Below, piece by piece: positions 58,142-64,000 of a stretch of 64,000 nucleotides of DNA. Within the stretch, counting starts at the first letter, position 1. Each line of letters opens with the position of its first letter. The notes beneath the pieces are model-generated. The model was given only the letters and a program-made list of their open reading frames with translations, had not been told where the DNA came from and ran no database searches. The stretch is from the NCBI RefSeq assembly GCF_016495865.1, contig NZ_CP054706.1, forward strand, positions 2,852,001 to 2,916,000, read 5' to 3'. Made by a program: the position numbers and the translations under genes. The DNA comes from Salicibibacter cibi. GTDB taxonomy: Bacteria > Bacillota > Bacilli > Bacillales > Marinococcaceae.

Positions 58142-58587
58142 CTAGCTAGCGGAGGAAAAACATGGAGACTCCTGTGGGAAAGCGCAGGGCGAAGACCCCG
58201 CAGAAAAAAGCGATCTTCTTTTTTCCACATTAAGAACGTTTAACTTTGTTAAGGTAAAGTATAAGTAAAACTAAGGTTCCCACCACTAGTAGTCTATATC
58301 AGAAGTTCTGAAAAAACTCTTATTCAAATATCTCCCGATTCTTTGAGGACTGATCAGAGGCAATAATTGCTTCTTGAGTCCTCAGTTACCCGATCTGAGG
58401 ACTGATCAGAGGCAATAATTGCTTTTTGAGTTCTCAGTTGCTGTGGTTGATCATCGTTTGGTTGGATTTTTGTGCAGGAAAGCATTTTTGAAACGTTGCA
58501 CTAGAATTTGGTGGAAATCAAGTTTGTTTTTCTAAGAGGAGGCTGAGCTCGGTGCCCACGGAAAGCGTAGTGTTTTTCCCGCAGCGG
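58142..58587 (+). repeat. Repeat B, copy 2, interrupted
   Basis: The left part (58142-58225: CTAGCTAGCGGAGGAAAAACA ... GCAGAAAAAAGCG) and the right part (about 58534-58587: GAGGAGGCTGAGC ... GTGTTTTTCCC) together match 33326-33460. About 310 bp of unrelated DNA lies between them at the point corresponding to 33409 in the intact copy. Confidence 0.75.
58343..58439. repeat. Two tandem palindromic units, 52-bp period
   Basis: TGAGGACTGATCAGAGGC... occurs at 58344 and again at 58396. Each 45-nt unit is itself an inverted repeat (TGAGGACT/AGTCCTCA outer stem, 58344-58351 with 58377-58384). The second unit has two changes that weaken its right arm. It lies inside the insertion in repeat B copy 2. 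Confidence 0.75.
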
Positions 58588-58629
58588 TTGCATTTATCAA
58601 CTATAGATTTCGGTGAAAATATCCTCATT

Positions 58630-58669
58630 AAAAATACGGATGCCCATCTTTATGGGCATCCGTATTTTT
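58630..58669. terminator. Bidirectional terminator after sdhB
   Basis: Perfect 18-bp stem with arms AAAAATACGGATGCCCAT and its complement and a 4-nt loop, flanked by T-runs on both strands. It lies about 115 bp beyond the sdhB stop. Confidence 0.9.
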
Positions 58670-58694
58670 TTATCCCGGTGATAAACGCTCGCGG

Positions 58695-58772
58695 TTCCAG
58701 AGGTCAGATTGCGGAAACCAGAGATCGGAAAAGGCGTTTTTCAGGATCTCCGATTTCCGGCTTCTGATTTCT
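58695..58772. repeat. Intergenic repeat A, copy 2
   Basis: Closely matches 5699-5775 (GAGGTCAGATT ... TCGGAAAAGGCGTTTTTCAGG ... TCCGATTTCCGGCTTC). It lies between the terminator and the sdhB stop. Confidence 0.75.
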
Positions 58773-58783
58773 GTCGTCTGGAT

Positions 58784-59542
58784 TTACTGCCCGCCTCCGA
58801 AAAAGTTCTTAAATGCCTGCAACGTTTGATCCCGGTTTAGTGCTGCAATGGATGTCGTGAGCGGAATGCCTTTCGGACAAGACTCCACACAGTTTTGGGA
58901 GTTGCCGCAGTTCTGCAAACCGCCTTCTTCCATCAAGGCATTCAAGCGGTCCGGCTCGTTCATTTCACCTGTCGGGTGGGCATTAAAGAGACGAACTTGT
59001 GAAACAGCCGCCGGCCCAATGAATTCAGAGTTGCTATTGACATTCGGACAAGCTTCCAGACAAACGCCGCATGTCATACATTTGGATAATTCATATGCCC
59101 ATTGACGTCGGTTTTCGGCAATTCGAGGCCCAGGTCCAAGGTCATAAGTGCCGTCAATCGGAATCCAAGCTTTTACTTTCTTCAAGGAATCGAACATACG
59201 ACTACGATCAACGATGAGATCCCGAACGACCGGAAAAGTTTTCATCGGTTCCAGACGAATCGGTTGCTCAAAATCATCGATAAGCGCTGTACAAGATTGT
59301 TGAGGCTTCCCATTGATGATCATCGAGCAAGCACCGCACACTTCTTCCAAACAATTCATGTCCCAAACGACAGGTTTTGATTCTTTCCCGTCGGAGGTAA
59401 CAGGATTACGGCGAATCTCCATTAGCGCGCTGATCACATTCATATTCGGTTTATATTGAATTTCAAATTCTTCGTTATAGGATTGATCATCCGGGCTGTC
59501 TTGACGAGTGATGACAAAGCGAATCGTTTGTTGATCGCTCAT
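58784..59542 (-). CDS. sdhB: Succinate dehydrogenase iron-sulfur subunit
   Basis: A 252-residue subunit with all cluster cysteines: [2Fe-2S] CLEEVCGACSM...C, then CMTCGVCLEACP and CGNSQNCVESCP for the [4Fe-4S] and [3Fe-4S] centres. It passes electrons from SdhA to the cytochrome b558 anchor and menaquinone. It overlaps sdhA by 4 bp and is last in sdhCAB. Confidence 0.97.
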   Translation of the reverse strand: MSDQQTIRFVITRQDSPDDQSYNEEFEIQYKPNMNVISALMEIRRNPVTSDGKESKPVVWDMNCLEEVCGACSMIINGKPQQSCTALIDDFEQPIRLEPMKTFPVVRDLIVDRSRMFDSLKKVKAWIPIDGTYDLGPGPRIAENRRQWAYELSKCMTCGVCLEACPNVNSNSEFIGPAAVSQVRLFNAHPTGEMNEPDRLNALMEEGGLQNCGNSQNCVESCPKGIPLTTSIAALNRDQTLQAFKNFFGGGQ

Positions 59543-61320
59543 GATTTTCCAGCTCCTTGTTGCTCTGTCGTTTTATTCTTGGAGTAGTCTCTCTTTCTGG
59601 GTGTGATCAACGATACGTCAACATCTTCATATTCAATGACTGGGCCTTTTTTAGACGGATCATACTTGGCTTTTGTCGTCTTTAAAAAATCTTCGTCGTT
59701 ACGGTCCGGATATTCAGGCTTATAGTGCGCACCGCGGCTTTCATTTCGGTGGTAAGCTCCGATCGTAATGACACGGGCCAAATCGAGCATCCCTTTCATT
59801 TGGCGGGCAAATGGCGCGGCTTGATTGCTCCAACGTGCGGTATCGTGCATATTAAGGTCTCCCAACCGCTCCTGAAGTTCTTGCAGTTTATCATCCGTCT
59901 TGAGGAGATTTTCATTTTCACGCACAACAGTGACATTATCGGTCATCAAATTGCCGAGCTCTTTATGCAGATTATACGCGTTTTCTTTCCCATCGCTTTT
60001 TAGGATGTTTTCATATTCTTCACTGACCTTTTTCACCTCATCCTCATAGAGGGAAGTGGAAAGATCTTCAGCTGATTTATCCAACCCTTGAATGTATTCC
60101 ACTGCTTTCGGACCGGCGACCATGCCGCCATAGATCGCCGACAGAAGCGAATTGGCGCCCAGTCGGTTCGCGCCATGCTGAGAAAAATCACATTCACCAG
60201 CTGCGAAAAGCCCCGGGATGTTTGTCATTTGATCATAGTCGACCCACAATCCGCCCATGGAGTAATGAACAGCAGGGAAAATTTTCATCGGTACTTTCCG
60301 AGGATCATCGCCCATAAATTTCTCATAGATTTCCATGATCCCGCCGAGTTTCACATCAAGCTCATGGGCATCTTTATGGGAAAGGTCCAAATACACCATG
60401 TTTTCACCGTTAATGCCCAGTTTCTGCTCCACACAAACATCGAAAATCTCACGGGTCGCGATATCGCGGGGAACAAGGTTGCCATACGCCGGATATTTTT
60501 CTTCCAAAAAGTACCACGGTTTGTTATCTTTATACGTCCAAATACGACCGCCTTCTCCACGTGCCGATTCGCTCATGAGACGCAATTTATCATCGCCGGG
60601 GATGGCCGTCGGGTGGATTTGAATAAATTCACCGTTGGCATAATAAACCCCTTGCTCATACAACTTGGCAGCTGCAAAACCTGTATTAATCATAGAGTTC
60701 GTAGATTTGCCAAAGATAATTCCCGGACCGCCCGTAGCTACAATCACGGCATCTGCCCGAAAGCTTTGCGTTTCCATGGAGGTTAAATGTTGGGCGGTAA
60801 TGCCCCGACAACGTCCATCATCATCGATCACCGCTGAGGTAAACTCCCAATTCTCATATTTTTGAACGAGGCCATTCACTTCGTGGCGGCGCACCTGCTC
60901 ATCCAACGCATAGAGCAATTGTTGGCCTGTCGTCGCGCCCGCGTAGGCGGTACGGTGATATTGCGTACCTCCGAAGCGGCGGAAGTCCAACAAGCCCTCG
61001 GGACTGCGGTTAAACATAACTCCCATGCGGTCAAGCAGATGGATAATGCTCGGCGCTGCGTCGGTCATTGCTTTTACAGGCGGCTGATTCGCAAGGTAGT
61101 CTCCCCCGTACAACGTGTCGTCAAAGTGTTCCCAAGGTGAATCGCCTTCCCCTTTTGTATTTACGGCACCGTTTATGCCCCCCTGGGCACAAACGGAATG
61201 CGATCGTTTCACCGGTACAATGGAGAACAAATCTACACTTATGCCCGCTTCCGCGGCTTTAATTGTTGCCATTAAACCGGCGAGACCGCCTCCGACAACA
61301 ATAATATTTTCTTTGCTCAT
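59539..61320 (-). CDS. sdhA: Succinate dehydrogenase flavoprotein subunit
   Basis: A 593-residue flavoprotein with the FAD-binding N-terminus VVGGGLAGLMATIKAAEAG, the FAD-attachment histidine in KRSHSVCAQGGINGA (about residue 41) and active-site segments HPTAIPG, SARGEGGR and AGECDFSQHGANRLGANSLL. It oxidises succinate in the TCA cycle and respiratory chain. Confidence 0.97.
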   Translation of the reverse strand: MSKENIIVVGGGLAGLMATIKAAEAGISVDLFSIVPVKRSHSVCAQGGINGAVNTKGEGDSPWEHFDDTLYGGDYLANQPPVKAMTDAAPSIIHLLDRMGVMFNRSPEGLLDFRRFGGTQYHRTAYAGATTGQQLLYALDEQVRRHEVNGLVQKYENWEFTSAVIDDDGRCRGITAQHLTSMETQSFRADAVIVATGGPGIIFGKSTNSMINTGFAAAKLYEQGVYYANGEFIQIHPTAIPGDDKLRLMSESARGEGGRIWTYKDNKPWYFLEEKYPAYGNLVPRDIATREIFDVCVEQKLGINGENMVYLDLSHKDAHELDVKLGGIMEIYEKFMGDDPRKVPMKIFPAVHYSMGGLWVDYDQMTNIPGLFAAGECDFSQHGANRLGANSLLSAIYGGMVAGPKAVEYIQGLDKSAEDLSTSLYEDEVKKVSEEYENILKSDGKENAYNLHKELGNLMTDNVTVVRENENLLKTDDKLQELQERLGDLNMHDTARWSNQAAPFARQMKGMLDLARVITIGAYHRNESRGAHYKPEYPDRNDEDFLKTTKAKYDPSKKGPVIEYEDVDVSLITPRKRDYSKNKTTEQQGAGKS

Positions 61321-61333
61321 GAACTCCCACTCC

Positions 61334-61963
61334 TTACATGTTTGCTAGTCCGGGGTCAATAAATGCCAGAATGGCACGAACGCCGATGAATGATAGAACG
61401 AGGAACACCCCTAGACTCACATATGTCATGATTTGTTGTGAACGAGGAGAAACAGTTATTCCCCAAGTAACGGCAAACGACCAAAGTCCGTTGGAAAAAT
61501 GGAACGTCGCAGCCAGTACCCCTGCAAAATAAAAAGCAAGCATAAACGGACTGCTTAATATGTCTGCCATCATATCATAGTTGACCTCTGCGCCAAACTG
61601 CGCCTGAATTCTCGTTTCCCATACGTGCCAACTGATAAAGATGAGCAGAAAAATTCCGGTGATACGTTGAATTAAAAACATAACGTTACGGAAAAATCCA
61701 AACCTGCGCGTATTGTTCTTACCGGAAAACGTGATGTAAATGCCGTAAATAGCATGGTATAGAAGCGGCAAGAAGATGAAAAGAATCTCCAACGCGTAAC
61801 GAAACGGCAAATTTTCCATAAAAGTTGCGGCCGTATTAAAAGAACTTGCTCCATAAACCGCAAAATGGTTCACAAATAAATGCTGAAGAAGAAATGCACC
61901 CACCGGGATGACACCGAGCAGCGAATGCAATCTACGATTCATGAACTCCTGATTCTGAGGCAT
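61334..61963 (-). CDS. sdhC: Succinate dehydrogenase cytochrome b558 subunit
   Basis: A 209-residue five-helix diheme membrane anchor of the Bacillus type, with conserved heme-ligand histidines in helices I-IV (LLQHLFVNHFAVYG, LPLLYHAIYGIYI, LIFISWHVWETR, TFHFSNGLWSF). It quinone-couples SdhAB. GAGGGGAG precedes the ATG. Confidence 0.95.
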   Translation of the reverse strand: MPQNQEFMNRRLHSLLGVIPVGAFLLQHLFVNHFAVYGASSFNTAATFMENLPFRYALEILFIFLPLLYHAIYGIYITFSGKNNTRRFGFFRNVMFLIQRITGIFLLIFISWHVWETRIQAQFGAEVNYDMMADILSSPFMLAFYFAGVLAATFHFSNGLWSFAVTWGITVSPRSQQIMTYVSLGVFLVLSFIGVRAILAFIDPGLANM

Positions 61964-62466
61964 CGATTCGGCTCCCCTCTATATTGCTTGTCTCTTTTAG
62001 GATTACAATTGATTTTTAGAAAACCTTAGTTACACTTATGCAGATAATAAAGTTGATTTATACTTTCTTAATCTGCCAAAAAACGACGCGTTTCTTTCTT
62101 TTAAATGATTTCTCTCTGGTTTCTTTCCTATCCCTTTCTCTATAGACTCCTCCTTTGCGACACGGAACATGCACGGCGCTACAAGGCTGCCCCGTGGATT
62201 TTAAACGCATGGATGTTGGCCACCTCAAACCAAGTATGTAATCCAATAAATACAAAGAAGTTTCTTAACTGGCATCCATGAAGTCACACGTCCGTTCATC
62301 ATTCCGACAATTTTATTGTACGCTTGCACACATATATCGTCAAGAAAATCACTCTAAAATCACTCTGTGCTCAGCGTTTTCACGGTAATTTGCACTGATC
62401 CATCCAATGGTTTTCATCAAAAAAATTCACGCTTATGTATAGTCTTCTTTTTCATTAACGCTTATA
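61964..62466. other. Leader and spacer between sdhC and yslB
   Basis: About 500 bases without a supported gene. Next to sdhC lies repeat D copy 2; the remainder is an unrecognised stretch with no reading frame that has a good ribosome binding site. Confidence 0.5.
62015..62077. repeat. Leader repeat D, copy 2
   Basis: TAGAAAACCTTAGTTACACTT... to ATCTGCC (62016-62077) matches 14380-14432 plus its left flank, but lacks the 31-bp CGCCA hairpin present in the valS copy. It is 50-115 nt before sdhC, the same place and orientation relative to the downstream gene as in the valS leader. Confidence 0.7.
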
Positions 62467-62493
62467 ATGGAAAAAGAAAGTGGGGAGGTTTGT

Positions 62494-62895
62494 GTGTCAG
62501 AAACAAGTCGAAAATACAGTGATTATGGATACGAACTACTTAGGAAAACCTTGTTGCCGGAATTACTTAATGAAGATCATGACGCCATTATGTACTGGGG
62601 AGGGAAATTACTGGCCCGTGAGAATCCCCTTGATGACATAGAAGAAATTCCGCCGTTTTTCGAACGCGCGGGTTGGGGAACGATTGAAAAACAAAAGGAA
62701 AGCAAAAACCAATGGAAATACGAATTACAGTTAATGAGCGATGAAAAAAAGCCTGCTTTTTCCAGGCATTTGGAAGCAGGTTTTCTAGCCGGGCAATTCG
62801 AACTCCTTTACGGAACGGTAGCGGAAGCAACAATGGAAAGGAAACGGAACGGAATTAAACTCTACGTCTATATTGATCCGTTTCGAGAACATTAA
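62494..62895 (+). CDS. yslB: YslB-like DUF2507 protein
   Basis: A 133-residue soluble protein with the family's YELLRKTLLPELLNEDHDAIMYWGGKLLAREN and PPFFERAGWGT segments, then HLEAGFLAGQFELLYGTVAEA. Function unknown; it resembles the V4R/heme-NO-like small-molecule-binding fold. The GTG at 62494-62496 has GGGGAGG 5 nt upstream; an ATG nine codons earlier is possible. It is the usual neighbour of sdhC. Confidence 0.88.
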   Translation: MSETSRKYSDYGYELLRKTLLPELLNEDHDAIMYWGGKLLARENPLDDIEEIPPFFERAGWGTIEKQKESKNQWKYELQLMSDEKKPAFSRHLEAGFLAGQFELLYGTVAEATMERKRNGIKLYVYIDPFREH

Positions 62896-62915
62896 GGGCC
62901 TTTCCACAGGCCCTT
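62894..62915. terminator. Bidirectional terminator between yslB and uvrC
   Basis: Perfect 8-bp stem AAGGGCCT/AGGCCCTT with a 6-nt loop overlapping both stop regions; a weak U-run (CACTTTT) follows on the plus strand. Confidence 0.7.
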
Positions 62916-64000
62916 CACTTTTCTTGCAGCTTTTCCATTACCGCTCTCGCCACTTGATCGGGAATCGACGCCTTCCTAAAATCTTCAAGACTCGCTTCCT
63001 TCATTTTTTTCATTGAACCAAAGTGCCGCAGCAATTTCCGTTTTCGTTTTTCCCCGATTCCGGGCACATCATCGAGCACAGAAGCAAACGAACGCTTTGC
63101 CCGTGTTTGTCGATGAAATTGAACAGCAAAACGATGGACTTCATCCTGGATTCTTTGCAATAGGTAAAATTCGTGGCTATCTCTCGGGAGCCGCACCGGG
63201 TGTGCATCTTCCCCAAACAATAGTTGCGATGTTTTGTGCTTATCGTCTTTGGCCATACCTGCGACGGGCAACGGCAAATTAAGCTCGTCTTGCAAGACAC
63301 TGATCGCCGCTGACAACTGCCCTTTCCCTCCATCGACGAGCACCAAATCGGGCAATGGAGCTTCTTCCCTCAACAGGCGCAGGTAACGTCTGCGGATCAC
63401 TTCTTTCATGGACGCGTAATCATCTGGTCCTTGTACGTCTTTGACGCGATACTTACGGTAATCTTTTTTGTACGGTTTCCCGTCTGCAAACACGACCATG
63501 GCCGACACGGGGTTCGTGCCCTGGATATTGGAATTGTCAAACGCCTCTATTCGATAGGGGGGGTCGATATCCAGCGTTTCCCCAAGCTTTTCCACAGCTC
63601 GTACCGTTCGTTCTTCATCGCGCTCGATAAGGTCAAAGCGTTCTTTCAAGGCCGCTTCCGCGTTTTTTGTCGCGAGATCCAACAGTTCTTTTTTTTGCCC
63701 GCGTTTGGGTTCCAACACTTTAATGCCGAGCATCTCTCTCATATAGACGGCAGAGTCATTCGGCGGAACAATGATTTCTTTTGGCTTGAGATGGTTGTCA
63801 TCCCAATAAAATTGCCCGACAAACGTCAAAAAATCCTCTTCCGGGGTTTGATAAAAAGGAAACAGGGACACATCCCGCTCAATCAGCTTCCCTTGTCGAA
63901 TAAAAAAGACTTGCACACACATCCAGCCCTTGTCATACGCATAAGCGAAAACGTCCCGATTCGTCCCGTCCGTTGCCATCATCTTTTGTTTTTGCATGAC
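62915..64000 (-). CDS. uvrC: UvrABC system protein C (3' part)
   Basis: About 360 C-terminal residues of UvrC; the GIY-YIG nuclease domain lies beyond the right edge. Present are the end of the UVR/middle region, the RNase H-like 5'-nuclease domain ([27 protein letters not shown] and [20 protein letters not shown]) and the helix-hairpin-helix pair ([23 protein letters not shown]). It makes the dual incisions in nucleotide excision repair. Confidence 0.96.
   Translation of the reverse strand, partial: VMQKQKMMATDGTNRDVFAYAYDKGWMCVQVFFIRQGKLIERDVSLFPFYQTPEEDFLTFVGQFYWDDNHLKPKEIIVPPNDSAVYMREMLGIKVLEPKRGQKKELLDLATKNAEAALKERFDLIERDEERTVRAVEKLGETLDIDPPYRIEAFDNSNIQGTNPVSAMVVFADGKPYKKDYRKYRVKDVQGPDDYASMKEVIRRRYLRLLREEAPLPDLVLVDGGKGQLSAAISVLQDELNLPLPVAGMAKDDKHKTSQLLFGEDAHPVRLPRDSHEFYLLQRIQDEVHRFAVQFHRQTRAKRSFASVLDDVPGIGEKRKRKLLRHFGSMKKMKEASLEDFRKASIPDQVARAVMEKLQEK

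Noticed and set aside
58343..58439. Mini CRISPR array
   Set aside because: Only two units, 7-nt spacer and strong internal palindromes; no cas genes in the window.
62058..62255. Minus-strand 65-codon frame upstream of sdhC
   Set aside because: It overlaps repeat D, has no convincing start site and an atypical composition.

Overview
The window looks like the chromosome of an endospore-forming member of the Bacillaceae, probably a salt- or alkali-adapted one. It follows the Bacillus subtilis gene order from rplU to uvrC almost gene for gene: ysxB-rplU, spoIVFBA, minDC, mreDCB, radC, spoIIB, comC, folC, valS, ysxE, spoVID, hemLBDCXA, ysxC, lonA, lonB, clpX, tig, ysoA, leu/ilv, ysnB, rdgB, rph, gerM, racE, ysmB, gerE, sdhBAC, yslB, uvrC. 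Sporulation and germination genes (spoIVFA/B, spoIIB, spoVID, ysxE, gerM, gerE) show it is a spore former. Very acidic stretches in SpoIIB, SpoIVFA, SpoVID and GerM suggest a halophile or alkaliphile (inference). I could not identify genus or species.

Nearly all genes are on the minus strand. Region 1 (1-10.3 kb) holds L21, the SigK-processing proteases, division-site and cell-shape genes, RadC, SpoIIB and the prepilin peptidase; the usual maf gene is missing. Region 2 (10.3-17.5 kb) holds folC, T-box-controlled valS and the coat genes. Region 3 (17.6-19.4 kb) is an insertion in this gene order: a MITE-like element followed by plus-strand fmdA/fmdB. Region 4 (19.6-37.6 kb) covers heme synthesis, YsxC, the Lon and ClpX proteases, trigger factor and an ESS-type transporter. 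Region 5 (37.7-48.8 kb) covers branched-chain amino acid synthesis (ilvBHC-leuABCD behind a leucine T-box, ilvE) and NADP-type glutamate dehydrogenase, which together supply and use amino-group donors. Region 6 (48.9-64 kb) has a tRNA-Arg, rdgB/rph separated by a decayed tnpB, gerM, racE, ysmB, a displaced ptsHI pair, gerE, sdhCAB, yslB and the 3' part of uvrC.

The main anomalies are these. Two conserved genes, mreC and valS, are each broken by what looks like one missing base at a G-run. Three copies of a 260-285 bp MITE-like element carry terminal inverted repeats and 8-10 bp target duplications, and their core is shared with a second repeat family that has different ends. A tnpB remnant has replaced the end of rph, so Rph ends in residues read from antisense tnpB. 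Several smaller intergenic repeats also recur. I found no phage, CRISPR array, toxin-antitoxin or defence island, and no clearly undescribed multi-gene system. The novelty here is in the repeats and gene remodelling, not in new enzymes.
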